Shown here in pieces: positions 44,501 through 55,739 of a stretch of DNA of 64,000 nt; position 1 is the first letter of the stretch; each line of letters begins with the position of its first letter. Source of the DNA: Mytilus californianus (taxonomy: Eukaryota > Mollusca > Bivalvia > Mytilida > Mytilidae). The stretch spans positions 75,785,558-75,849,557 of the forward strand of contig NW_026262668.1 in the NCBI RefSeq assembly GCF_021869535.1, in the 5' to 3' direction. The notes beneath the pieces are model-generated. The model saw only the letters and a program-made list of their open reading frames with translations, did no database searches and was not told the DNA's origin. The position numbers were made by a program, and so were the translations under genes.

Positions 44501-47500
44501 ATAATGAGATTCCTAATTGCTGCATTGCTAATACCAAAACCTAAAAGGTAAAATAAACATTGTATTGATGAAGCAAAACTGTATATGTGGAATAAGTATA
44601 AACCAAAATGAAAATGATAAAACTCTAACATTAATTGCAATTTATAGAACATGTAACTTGTCCTTTTGCTCTTTGAAAAATGATGATATCCAAAGATAAA
44701 AAAAAAATATTTAAAGAATAATTTAATGACGGGTTGTTAAGTTTGCATTTTATTGTTTGTCATCGTTTTATCCAGATCTTACAAATATAGTGCAAACAAT
44801 AAATAACTTACCACGATAGATTCTTTAATATTTCTCTTAATATCGGCTATCTTCTCTATTTTTTCTCTGAAATACAAAATTGCATTTTAAAGATGTGTAT
44901 GTAAACTCGGTATTCTCTCAGATATATCTACAGCTTAAATCCACGACATTTGGTCTATGGTAGATAGTTGTCTCATTGGAAGTTATACCACATCATTTTA
45001 TGTTTATATTGTCTTGTATCAAAGATAACGTTGAATAAGTAGATGGAATATTCGAATTGGTGTAAAAACACCAAATAATTGTACAATAGCATTATGATAA
45101 TTTGATATTGTCTAGCCACTATCGTCAACGACGTCAAATAAGCAAATACAAAGTTCCCAAGGGATAGGAAAATAGTAAACAAATCCTAGTTGTTCCTGAT
45201 CTATTCCAGTTATAAATTTTACAGACTAATTCAATTATAACTTCTCCTGGAATAGAGAAAATGAAATCTGTGACCCCCACCCACTCCCTTTCTCCAATAA
45301 AAGAAAAGATACCAGCATTAAGTGATTAAAACTATGTTGTCCGGTGACTAGTATAATATTCTTATTCGTCCTGTACATGTGGCTAATCTCTTATGTCAAC
45401 GTGCATTTATGGATTGATATCATTGTCCGGTGACTCATCTATATTTTATGTATTCTTATTTGACCAATATATGTGGTTAATGACTTCTTATAGCATTAAG
45501 GGATTGATATGTTGTCCGGTTAATCGTATATTTTATATATTTTAATTCGGCAAGTATTTGTGGTTGATCTTTTATGTCAACTTGCATTTAGGGATTGATA
45601 TGGTGTCCGGGGTTAGCGATCTAAGTCAACGTTCACTAGGTGTATGTCCCTTGACACACGCATAACAAACAAAGTATGTAAATGCAACAAAAGAGCATAT
45701 TCTGTTCATTCTTATTTAGAGTTAACTGTAAACACTGGACGGTGTTCTGCATTAGTTGAGCCTATTTTTTATATGTTGCATAAAGAATCATACAAGCAGT
45801 TTTTAGCAGATGCATTGATAATCTGGTGGCCATAATAAATAGACTAAAATATTTGTAATTTTCTTTTAGAGATATGTTGATGTTGAGATAGGTTTGGTTG
45901 GTACAGAAGAACAATCATTATTACCGAGAGTACAAGGAAGCTACCAACAGATACCTGTTTACATTTGGAATTGGTTGATAACCCATAATAGTACATAAAA
46001 ACTTCGATGTTGGTTTCAGTAATTGTACACAGTACTGTAGACTAAATGTCTCGAGGACCAGGCATTTCATTCTATAGTACATCTTTGGGGTAAAGTTGAA
46101 GGAAAACTGTGACACGCATGTAAGAAGCTCGTGTGTTATTTTCTAAATACTTTATCAGACAGTACATATGTTTTATGTACTAGAGTGTAGGAGTTTTATA
46201 TTTCTTGTTTAATATGTCATATTAACATTACTATGATTGTCATTATGTTAAATTAATAAAAACTTTTTACATGATTTGTAGGACTTTCTGACATTTTTAT
46301 AAGTGTGTTGATTTTAGTGGTGTGTAAGTTGTACTTACTGCATATCGAAGCCATTTATGTGTATAATTTTCATCTGTTTTGTGATTGTACTTTTCCCAGA
46401 TTCACCAGTACCTGAAAATATAGAACAATGTTAATATCTTGTCTACCTTGAACGTTGCTTGGAGTTAACTATACTTTACGAAAGTGATACCTTTTCATTA
46501 AATTGTATTAGTCTATCTACGAAGTCGAAGGTTTAATTCACGTCACAATGATACTCTAATCTTTGTCAGTAATCTTGAAATATCCTGTTGCAGAAGTGCA
46601 TATATACTCTCCTTATGGATCCCCAGGAAAAATTATTAGACATTGTCAGGTAACTCACATTTGATTCAAAGCATTGCTTACTTGTGTAACGTCATATTAT
46701 TGTTTAAATGTTACACGAATGTTATCTTTATTTAAAAAGAGTGAAAGTGGTTTATCTTAATCAAAACAAATATTTGAAGAAGAATACTACAAATTATGTT
46801 TACCACACATCCAATTACAAAGATGGTTGGCTAGAATATTACAAGTGCTTGTTAACATTTTGACGTCATCTTTGATGTAAAGGTGCCGTTTGGTAAAGCA
46901 AAACCTAAACTGTTTATATTTTTGTTTTCATTATGGACTTGTTCACCTCGTACTTAAAGTTTTCAAAGTGACCTGGTTTTATTGCTTTGGTTAAATGTTT
47001 ACCAAATCAATTCAATTCTATGTGATTTCGGGAATTAAAAATTATCTCGTTCAACTCGATTTAACATGAAGGTACGACCATTTGATATCTAGGGTGAAGG
47101 GGCAAGAGGATTTTTTTCTGACGGAATATGTATTTTCAACTTTTGCGATTCTCCCTTATATATATAATATATTTTCGCTGTTGTGCACATTTACAGGGGC
47201 GTGTCCAGGATTTTTGAAAAGGGAGCGTATTTCCATAAAACGGATTATATACTGCCGAGCAGAAGAGGCAAAAAACTTTTGGATGATTTTATGCTAAAAA
47301 ATCATATAAATCGTGAAAAAAACATGTTATTATAATAACTTTTTTTTTGGCGATCAAAGGGAGGGGCTTACGCCCTCTGCGTTTTCCCTGGATCCACCAC
47401 TGCATTTATATCCCTAATAAGAAAAATGTATTAAAGAAAGAATAACGACTTAGTGGACATTGACTGATGTATTCATTCTTTGGTTTAACATGACATATTC

Positions 47501-48156
47501 AGAAAGCTTATATTAAACTTAGAAACACACAAGTTAAGGACTGCATTGTATCAACCATAGTTGTTGCAATGCCAAATATTGTAAGTTGTTTACAATTCAG
47601 AATTACAGGCTGCATCTCATCTGAAACCTTTTTTTTTATTCATTCATGAAATAATGTTTAAGATAGCTTTGTCCAATTCTATTTTCTTATGATGAATACG
47701 CATAGTTAAAAAGTGAACATGATATAACATCAAATGGAGGAAAGTATTCATTGTTGGTATCAATACTATATCGATGTGATATGTGAAGTATACGTCAATG
47801 AAAAATCAACCCAATGACACGAATATCCAAAAAAAGTTTGTGCTAATGCTTGGCACTTCTAAGAAAACTTATACTAATTGGAATGATAATTACGCTTCAG
47901 ACCTTGTTCTGATCGAAACTTCAGTACAGAAAACAATAAAATAGAGAGAGAACTTACCTAAAAGAAGTATTTTCAATTTCTTTAGTTCTTGTTTATGGTG
48001 GTCTTTCAGTATTCGTGTTACTTCTTTGTCACGTTGTTTTGCTCTTTTTGCTTCCTCTGGATTAATATAATGTCGAAAATGTTCATCACAACTTCGACCA
48101 AAACATGACATTACATCCATTGTTTTTGTGAATGCTCGTTGTGTAGAGTCAACCAT
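41373..48156 (-). CDS. G protein alpha subunit, Gs-like, nine coding exons
   Basis: GTP-binding alpha subunit of a heterotrimeric G protein; it would relay receptor signals at the inner face of the plasma membrane. Exons (minus strand): 47958-48156, 46339-46411, 44812-44866, 44329-44540, 43699-43839, 43136-43315, 42470-42612, about 42068-42211, 41373-41557. The model has 443 residues (Gs-alpha is usually near 380-394). Motifs: P-loop GTGESGKST (67-75), switch [11 protein letters not shown] (Arg204, Thr207), FDVGGQ (229-234), NKID (299-302), TCAV (413-416). The Gs class is inferred from [37 protein letters not shown] and the palmitoylation-type MSCFGRS. Residue 16 (48111) is the likelier start because it aligns with the MGCLGNS start of Gs and the first Met has a poor context. 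Odd points: C-terminus FGII instead of YELL, a lysine-rich insert in exon 8, QQGERKKW in switch II, and a phase problem at the last intron. It could be a molluscan paralogue rather than the main Gs-alpha. Confidence 0.88.
42068..42211 (-). CDS. G-alpha coding exon 8 (Lys-rich insert), 3' end uncertain
   Basis: Encodes [20 protein letters not shown], then [20 protein letters not shown]. The strong donor ATG/GTAAGA (exon end 42078) gives phase 0, which does not fit exon 9. A weaker donor A/GTGGCT ten bases later (exon end 42068) restores the frame; that end is used here as a working choice. Confidence 0.7.
42470..42612 (-). CDS. G-alpha coding exon 7 (NKxD)
   Basis: Encodes [20 protein letters not shown] and then [24 protein letters not shown] is the guanine-specificity motif. 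Acceptor TTTACAG, donor A/GTGAGT. Confidence 0.9.
43136..43315 (-). CDS. G-alpha coding exon 6 (switch II and III)
   Basis: Encodes [20 protein letters not shown] and then [20 protein letters not shown]. The catalytic Gln of DVGGQ is kept; the following Arg, usual in other G-alphas, is Gln. Acceptor CTCTACAG, donor AG/GTAAAT. Confidence 0.92.
43456..43645. repeat. About 68-bp tandem repeat, three units, in G-alpha intron 5
   Basis: Units share GTTTGTCGAAAATTAACGAG, GTTTGTCAAGAATTACCGAG or TTTTCGAGAATTACCGAG, followed by ACTGACGA(T/G)AAAGGA. Confidence 0.75.
43699..43839 (-). CDS. G-alpha coding exon 5 (switch I)
   Basis: Encodes [20 protein letters not shown], then LRCRVVTT with the catalytic Arg and Mg-binding Thr. 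It must end at AG/GTTAGT to keep FDVGGQ in frame; the better-looking CAA/GTAAGA donor 11 bases earlier would break the frame. Confidence 0.88.
44329..44540 (-). CDS. G-alpha coding exon 4 (helical domain)
   Basis: Encodes [13 protein letters not shown] through [10 protein letters not shown] and the first two bases of Tyr180. Acceptor CCTTTTAG, donor TA/GTAAGT. The QLIDCAQYFLDK junction with exon 5 is the strongest Gs-class signature in the gene. Confidence 0.9.
44812..44866 (-). CDS. G-alpha coding exon 3
   Basis: Short exon encoding [18 protein letters not shown], equivalent to the KIQDIKNNLKEAI linker into the helical domain of Gs. Acceptor TATTTCAG, donor GTG/GTAAGT. Confidence 0.85.
44945..45000 (-). 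repeat. Common mussel repeat end fragment in G-alpha intron 2
   Basis: GGTAGATAGTTGTCTCATTG and ACCACATCATTTTAT. Confidence 0.6.
45336..45612. repeat. About 90-bp diverged tandem repeat, three units, in G-alpha intron 2
   Basis: Each unit starts TTGTCCGGT(G/T)A and ends with GGATTGATAT. GTGGCTAATCTCTTATGTCA and GTGGTTGATCTTTTATGTCA show the match between units 1 and 3. Confidence 0.75.
46339..46411 (-). CDS. G-alpha coding exon 2 (P-loop)
   Basis: Encodes [20 protein letters not shown] and then GFDMQ. Acceptor TTTTCAG/GT, donor CA/GTAAGT. Phases agree with exons 1 and 3. Confidence 0.92.
47194..47402. mobile_element. MITE, 209 bp, in G-alpha intron 1
   Basis: Left end CAGGGGCGTGTCCAGG; the right end in reverse complement is CAGTGGTGGATCCAGG. 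Flanked by CATTTA on both sides (47188-47193 and 47403-47408). CAGNGG termini recall hAT-type elements, though an 8-bp duplication would be expected and only 6 bp match. No ORF. Confidence 0.75.
47958..48156 (-). CDS. G-alpha coding exon 1 (N-terminal helix to P-loop)
   Basis: 66 codons plus one base; donor TTAG/GTAAGT. Contains MSCFGRSC (Cys for palmitoylation), a basic, charged alpha-N helix ([18 protein letters not shown]) and LKILLL before the P-loop Gly. An in-frame TAA lies two codons before the first ATG, so the frame cannot extend upstream. Confidence 0.88.
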
Positions 48157-48287
48157 AAATTACATATATCACTTTAATATCCGATAGTTTTTTAAACCGA
48201 ATTACTGTTCGTTTGTATTGTTATAGAATTTCCAAATATTCGCTTCTTTGGTCAGTTGCACTATTCACTAACCATAACTTTTATTGT
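48157..48287 (-). other. Probable 5' UTR part of G-alpha exon 1
   Basis: A pyrimidine-rich acceptor (TTTCCTGCTTATTTGCTTTCAG on the minus strand, in two parts) ends at 48288, so the first coding exon probably starts at 48287 with an upstream non-coding leader exon not located. The promoter cannot be placed. Confidence 0.45.
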
Positions 48288-48299
48288 CTGAAAGCAAAT

Positions 48300-51200
48300 A
48301 AGCAGGAAAATATAAAACACTGAAGTTATATATACAAAGCTGTGCAACATTTTAAAGTACAGTTTATATAAACATTTATTCAAGTTTGTAAATTGATTGA
48401 ATCTGTTTTCTTTTCACACTCTGTAAACCTTTCAGAGTATGTTCAAGTACGAAAAGAATTATGCAGTAACTTTGGAAGATGTCGATGAAAAGTAAGTTTG
48501 ATATAAATCATATCTTCTCCAATTTATTTAGCAAGATCTGTAGCTGTACCTTATCTTGATGTGTTAAATTAAATGTCTGACTTTAACCAGACAGTACGAT
48601 AAACTGATATGAACAATATTATGAAAACTATTCTTTTCATCATACGGTTAGTATTGTTGTTTGTGTTTTCTCATTCCAAGTTATTTTCCCCTAATGTTAC
48701 ATCAAAAGTAAGAATAAACCGTGTCAGTTATTTATCAAAATAATATATAGTTTGTACAAAACGTGTTGTAATAATATGCCCATTACACCTGCAAAAATGT
48801 GTCTTTTTGGTGCTCTACGTGACTTTTAAAAAATGTAATAAAATTTTTACTACATTATAAATAGGCCCATTCTATTTTTTGCCAAAACTGTGTCAACGTA
48901 CGAATAAAGTGCCTTTTTTAATTAGTAACAAATTTAACACTAAGCACTCGATTTATCAAAGAAGTCATAATGCTTGTATACTTGTAACATCGTCTGTCTT
49001 ACATTCGGTACATGTTATATAGATTTAAAATATCTCTTCAACATACTTCTTCTAAATCAGGAAATGTTATAGTTAAACATTCAATTTGGTTTTATTGATT
49101 TCGTTATCAGCAAATTTTGGACCTAAATATTTTTATTGAAAAAACAGGTCCAATTTTAAACTCTTCATAACAAAATGTAAATAAGGTATGTTAGATATTG
49201 AATTCTGACATATATGTTACCAAAGAACTGAGAAAACATACGGTAATTATGTGGAATGTTACATTCCTCTGTCGATAAAAAGATATGAGACAGCATCCTA
49301 AAACAAATAACCAAAAGACCACCATAAGACATCTACTCGGTTTCTTTGCGTGTGGTTTTCCAAGAGCACCTCATTGCACTTTCATTTGGTAGAATATGTT
49401 CTGACCTTAGTTATATTCGTCTGTTTGCATAATTTTATAATGTTTGACTACGGTATAAATCATGTGTATTTCAGCTTTGAGATGAAAGGTATTTTGATTT
49501 TTAATATCATAAAGCAAATTAAAAACAAAGTTATTGACTAACTTCTGATATTCAGAAAGTGAAATAAGATCTAATTTTCCCAATGGATAAATAAATAACT
49601 GTATAATACTTATACTCAAGTGCAAAGGATGATGAGTATTAAATCATAAAACAGAACGTGCAGTTTTAATTGTTCAGTGCCATTTAGAAGCCAAAATAGA
49701 ACATTGTTATGTAATGCAACCTTTGTACATTTAAAACAGCAACTGTTTAGGGATGTGATTACGCAACATATCATTTTTATTTTGATATACTTGTCAAATG
49801 TCAGTTGACGTTTTTACAACTCGGTCATGAAAATGTTTGTTTTATTTCATATCAAGTTCTTGAAATAGAAGTTCACGTTCAAATCACCTGATGGTTAAAC
49901 AACGTATAGTTAGAATGGCCCGTACGGATTAATAAGTACAGTTTAAACATTGTTCCCAAAAATGCAATCCTAAGTCTCTCTAGCTTATGCAATATTTTTT
50001 CTTAAGAAGTTGCATACAGTCAAAACAATACGATATACAAGTTTATTTATAGCTTTATGAGTACCATAATATAGCTCCCATCAATTTAGACAGTTTTAGC
50101 ACCTGTAAAGTAGGTGTACTTTTGAATGACGTCTTGTCCCCTACGTTGTCTTTAGTATTTACTTACACCAGTGAAAACATTAAATACCTAACAATTTCGC
50201 AAATAGTAGATTTCCACCTATAAAAATGTAAGGGCAAATCTAACGAATCTCTCGATCGGAATAAAGTTTAACGAAGAAAAGTAACATTTGTAAGTGTAAA
50301 ATACAGGTTTTGTTGTATGGTTGTTATACATAAACAGCTGTCAGTGTGACATATCTAATTCAAATATAAATATCGGTAAAGTGTAGATATATTAAGATAT
50401 AATTTAAGTCACATAAATTGTAAGTCAAACATAGAAATGTCGCCCTGAGTTATTATCATTTATAAGTTATTTAGCACTCCCAATGTTTGTCTTTACTTGT
50501 CACGGTATACTTATGAAAAGACTGAATTGACTAATTGAAACAGATTTTTACGCATTTTAACTGAAATATTGCAACACCTACATTGTTAGTAGAAAGTGTA
50601 TAATGAATGTTTGGAATGAATCACAATTATAGTTTGGTAGAAATTTCTTTTTTCTGGAAATAAAAAAAAAACAACTTCATTTCGAAACAAAGTGCTAGTT
50701 GGTTGTCGGGAAACAAGCAGAACGATATTCACGATTATCGGTTGTGAGCCTTTGATTGGAATGACAAAAGTTTTGCGCCTTTGTGTCAAATAAAGATATT
50801 GGTAACCCGAAAACTCAAAGTAAAAGTCACAACTTAGCTTATAAATCAGCTATAAAATAACCGGCTGATGTTTCTTCCGCGAAATCATACTTACGAATAC
50901 ATTCACCACAAATACTGTCTCATTTAATTTTATTAGTTTTTTTTTAAAACTAGATCTTCTTACTCGATTACTCTTACGATTTCTTAATATTACTTGGTAT
51001 TGTATAACGATTGCAAGACAAAAACTATTCAGTGGTGTGATTAAATAATGTTCTTTTACATTACATAATTTTAAAATATAAGCAGATAAGATAAAAGAAG
51101 AAAAAATCAACCAAACAATACTTGAAAGATTAAAAGCATGGTGTTGCAATATGTATCCACAGATCAATACATGTTCGAGTCATTACTAATTTATAAAGTT

Positions 51201-51930
51201 TTCTTTTCTTTTTTTCTTCCGAAAAATAAAACATTTCTGTTTGTACTCCTTAGTAAACACAAAACTCTTAATGGTGTATTTGAATGTGAAAAATGCATAG
51301 ATACCAAAACTGAAGTTTGCACAAGGACAATTCTGCGTCCAGGTACGTTCATTAAGGAAAATAAATAAATCTACTTACATTTAGGGTGGTTAATATAGTC
51401 CAATATCTCATGGCAAAATAGCCATTATAACTACTCTAATACTACTAATTTCAATCGCTTACCTATGTAAAACAAACGTAGATATATTTATCCAATAATG
51501 TATAAATATAGTCATTGCACTACTGATAGTTCATGTAAAATGAAGTTAAACCTCATAAATATCATACTTAATAGATAACTTTATTTTAAATACGCATGCG
51601 CGCAGGTAAACTTCCAACTTGCTATGGTCTTTTCGTTCTTACTTTGATATCATAGGATGTGAAATTTTACTTGCTTAAATGACGAATAAAAAAAAGATGA
51701 TAAGACGTTTTTATATCTTCTACATTTGTGATTTTGAATGCTGGATTATAACAAAAAATGTGATGAAACATATCAGCAGCCATAAGTCTCAGATCAAGGA
51801 AAAATTGGACAAGGACAAAATAAAATTCACAAAACATGCAATTATAAAATTAAGATTAAGAAACGACATTCACATTTAAATTTGGACTGAAATATAGATA
51901 GAATGTGTTACAACCAACATTTTGGTATCT
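48300..51930. other. AT-rich stretch upstream of the G-alpha gene, nothing recognised
   Basis: No coding frame of credible character, no RNA gene and no repeat shared within the window. It may contain the G-alpha leader exon and promoter. Confidence 0.4.
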
Positions 51931-51939
51931 ATATAAATA

Positions 51940-52080
51940 AGAAGATGTGGTATGAGTGCCAATGAGACAACTCTCCATCCAAGTCACAAAATATAAAACG
52001 TTAACAATTATAGGTCAAAGTACGGCCTTTAACACGGGGCCTTGGCTCACACCGAACAGCAAACTATAAAGGCATTTATC
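51940..52080 (+). repeat. Common mussel interspersed repeat
   Basis: AAGATGTGGTATGAGTGCCA, then ATGAGACAACTCTCCATCCA, then CAATTATAGGTCAAAGTACG and GCCTTTAACACGG. Confidence 0.8.
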
Positions 52081-52543
52081 ATATTTAAATACATGCACAT
52101 TTATAAGTTTTGCATTAGGTAAGAAGTCCAAACACTAAACTGCTTTTTCTATCAGAACCCTCTGTCCTGGAGTGGTAAGCAGTTCTTGATCAACATAGTA
52201 CACCCGTGCCCTATTGAATTATATTTGTACTTATCGTGAGGCACATATGATTAAGATGGTAATTTGACTAACTCTGTGGTTATACATCGGAATAGGAATT
52301 TTCGTTGTAACACAATCTATTTAATTTGTGAATTAGAAAAACCTGCAATAGACAAATGGCTGTTTAACATATTGAACAGCAGTTTTGAAGTACAGGCAGT
52401 TCTATGATACCACAGTACTGTTTTTCACTTGATTTTACCAATAAAATATAAAAGAAGAGTCGTATAATATATTTTGTAAGCATGCAATAAGTTTTCATTA
52501 ATATTTGAATAACCGCGGTACCATAGAACCCGCATGTCTTGTT

Positions 52544-52735
52544 TTAAGTCATATAGTAAAACATGACGTGTTTGAACTCTCGTAATGTCTGTCGATAATA
52601 GTTAACCATATCAACAACAGCCCCGTACGATCCAGTGACATCTTCACTGTTATACACATCCTTGAGGACCAAACCGCCGACTGGGTACTTACAGCTCGGA
52701 ATGGAGCCTACAAGCTTGTAGTGAAATGAAGACAC
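52544..52735 (-). CDS. Unrecognised ORF fragment (63 aa)
   Basis: Minus-strand frame with balanced composition, unlike the surrounding AT-rich frames: GGLVLKDVYNSEDVTGSYGA, then VVDMVNYYRQTLREFKHVMF. It stays open upstream of the first Met-like codon, so it could be the end of a longer frame. No domain recognised. It is head-to-head with the plus-strand ORF at 52745 with ten bases between; both may be parts of one inserted element. Confidence 0.3.
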   Translation of the reverse strand: MSSFHYKLVGSIPSCKYPVGGLVLKDVYNSEDVTGSYGAVVDMVNYYRQTLREFKHVMFYYMT

Positions 52736-52744
52736 GGAAAGAAA

Positions 52745-53077
52745 ATGGAAGGAGCGAAAACGACCAAACCACAGAAAAAGAGATCATCTAAAGCCTGTTC
52801 TAAAAGGAATATTTGCCGTCTGAGGGCTTTCCTTGACATAAAGTCTGGGTCATCGAAAGAGATTGGAACTACCACTCTGAATGACACCGACAATGTAGAA
52901 ACTAATGAGACAGGTGAGACCGCTCAACTCATTGAGATTAACTCGGCACGGGACACACTAGCCGAGTCCAACTCAGATTTAGATGAAGTGCCTCCGCCTA
53001 TATCATTCATACCACTGCAACTGCCAACAAGTCCCACCTGCTCTGCAGGTGTCGAGAATCACTCGACACACAGTTGA
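52745..53077 (+). CDS. Unrecognised ORF, basic N-terminus (110 aa)
   Basis: Good start context (AAAATGG). Basic first third (KTTKPQKKRSSKACSKRN), then an acidic, Ser/Thr/Glu-rich middle, then a Pro-rich end (VPPPISFIPLQLPTSP). It looks like a disordered tail rather than a folded domain. GC content is clearly above its flanks. A possible donor (CTGCAG/GTGTCG at about 53048) could join it to the frame at 53110. It could also be ORF1 of a retroelement. Function unknown. Confidence 0.4.
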   Translation: MEGAKTTKPQKKRSSKACSKRNICRLRAFLDIKSGSSKEIGTTTLNDTDNVETNETGETAQLIEINSARDTLAESNSDLDEVPPPISFIPLQLPTSPTCSAGVENHSTHS

Positions 53078-53109
53078 GGACAGGAATGCCGACAACTCAG
53101 AAAGGGTGA

Positions 53110-53346
53110 AAAATTAATAGAAAAGGTCACTCTAGACATTATGCAAGACACTTACTTGTTGAATTCGGAAGGAAAGGATACCAACTTATAACTTGTATGG
53201 ACAACTTAAAACCCACAAGAGTAATAAGACAGCGAGATAATGAACAGTTCTACAAAATTGTAAAGAGAAGCCACGACCATCGGCTTGATGTCCGTGATAA
53301 AAGTTTCTTTACTCAATTCACCGAGGACACGACGTCTACAAGATAG
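53110..53346 (+). CDS. Unrecognised open frame, possible continuation of 52745
   Basis: Open from after a TGA at 53107 to TAG at 53344 in a different frame from the upstream ORF. Reads HYARHLLVEFGRKGYQLITC, then MDNLKPTRVIRQRDNEQFYK and RSHDHRLDVRDKSFF. Balanced composition suggests former coding sequence. No start codon near its beginning, so it would need a splice or a frameshift. No family recognised. Confidence 0.3.
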   Translation, partial: KINRKGHSRHYARHLLVEFGRKGYQLITCMDNLKPTRVIRQRDNEQFYKIVKRSHDHRLDVRDKSFFTQFTEDTTSTR

Positions 53347-53349
53347 CAG

Positions 53350-55735
53350 GAAAGAACTAGTTAAAAGTTATAGAAGTCAAAATGTATAAATGAAGGATGA
53401 GATAAAAAAAAATAGAAGAAAAAGGACGCAACGAATTTTGCCCTTGAAATGTTGGTGAATTTCGTCTTCAAGAGTGAGCTGTGGAGTATGATCTGCAGTT
53501 GGTGGACAAGTTAAAAGTTAGATCAATAAGATAATTTTAAGACTCTCAGTAAAGATCTAATAAATCATTCAAAATTGGTTTTTTTCAGAAATATTTTTAT
53601 TTAAGGTGTCGGATATACTCAGAAAACTGTAATTTTGATTCTAAAAAAATAAACATAGAATAAACTGGGTATCAGTATCATAAATAAAATATATAAAAAA
53701 ATCTACTTGATTTCCACAGTTGTTGCCTACATTTGTACATTGGATATTAATTAATACACACACACACACATGTTTGTATAAAAGTTCGAACACAATTGCC
53801 TCTGAGACTGTGAATTAAATCACAATAATATGATCTATTTTGCCTTCCATCATTTTATTTTATCGTCATTGGCTACTTTAAAATTTATTCCGAGCTCTCT
53901 ATTCGCACTTATGTGCAACATCAATGGCGTCTTGATGTTGCATAAATTGTTTTACTAAAGGCTACGTAGCACTGAATGTTCATCTAAAAAAACAATTTAT
54001 ATCTATTGCATACGATGTTTTCTCGCTTAAATTTATTCCATATCCATTCTTTGAAAAATCGAACCAAAAAATCTAATACTTTTAAACGTGTTTTACGTTT
54101 CTTGGATTTGTAAAAATGTAAATAACTGTAGTTTATGTAGCACTCATGTAAAATAAAACATGGCATACAAGAAGGATTAATATTCAATGATGCTACAGAG
54201 ACTGAAAGTTTATCCGATTTGATGGATATTTAATGTGACTTTTTCGTTTACTGGTATCTTGGGTCGAATTCAGTACAACGAAGTCTAATAAATCTTCAGG
54301 AGACTCGCAAAAAATGAAAACTAACAGTTGGAAAATATTCCAATTTGGATTTTTATTACATTTTAAAGGCCAAATTATTTAACTTAAAAATTACATAGCA
54401 TGGTACTTATGACATAAATTGCCCGCTTTTTTGTTTATTAAGAAAACATTTAAAAAAAGAAATGACCTCACTTTGTCTTTTGATGTTTTGTATGTTGGGT
54501 TTCTGTCTTATTGACTTCCACCACAAACTCCCTTTTTATACATGCCTCCAAGTCCGAATCCTCGTCAGTTGTTTAGTATCTTAATATTTTTCTTATAAAG
54601 AAGTTGGCGATGATGAGAGATCTATTTTAGTGTAGTCTCTGTTAAAGAGGGCCAATTTCCCCTTGCTTTGTTTCACTCATATGGCCACACTCTGTTAGTT
54701 TTGAGTCATCTTTAGGCATTTAAAATTTGAACACATGTTCGACAAGTTACAAAATGTTGTCAAAACCTTAAACTATTCATTTAAATATATAATGCTATGA
54801 ATTTTAGAAAAGATTGAAGAACTGTAAGAAAATGGCTCTGGTGTGAAATAGATTCAGGGGAAATTAGCCCTACCCCTTTGTTGACAGCTTGTCTACAGAA
54901 TTGTAGCGACTAAGAGTTTCATATATAACAGAGACACTTGTATAATATTGAAGAAAACAAGTTGACCTCTAGATGTTTTTGGATTAAGCATAACTAGTGG
55001 TTTGATGTCTCATCGACTTTCCTTTTATTCATTTTGCATGATTAGGTACCTCATCCTGCCTAAATTACTTACATTTAAAGGGATAAAGGGATACAACTTG
55101 TGTAGGTAGAATTTTGATACAGTTTTTTACGGAATCAAGTTTTCATCTCTTCTTACTTTCTACAAAATTACATGAAAACTTGGGGGTTTATTTTGCGCTT
55201 ACATTCCTGTAGGATTATAGATTAAAATGGAATAAAATTTATTGTCTATTTCTTCCAATTGATGCAAGTATTCAAAATTAGAGCTGATGTTTCCAGTATT
55301 ATTTTTTTAAGTGTCAATTTTTAAAGTTTATGAACTAAAGGAATTTGAATATGAAACGGTGGTCTTAATTGAAAATTCTAGTTTGAATACATGAATGCAT
55401 TTTTATGACTTACTATGTATAATAATTTAATTCAGTTTGGTATTCTTGACAAGTCCCAAGATGGATGAAAGTGCTAGTCAATATAGCAAATTTTTTTTAA
55501 CGCTTTTGTTAATTTATTTATTCAAACATATAAATTATAACTCGTTCACAAGTGCATTACGTGTGTGTTCCATATGTTTACCAAATCTCTAATAAATTTT
55601 CAAATATATTAATGGCAAATGGTGCTTTTAAAACGATTAAATTAAAACAGACATCCCAAAAGATATAAATCCATGAGTTGTATTTTGTTAAATTATTAGC
55701 ATATCCATTTCTAATGCATAATAATCTCTTTCTTA
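53350..55735. other. AT-rich stretch, nothing recognised
   Basis: No coding frame or shared repeat. A short (CA) run lies at about 53757-53769. Confidence 0.4.
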
Positions 55736-55739
55736 TTCT

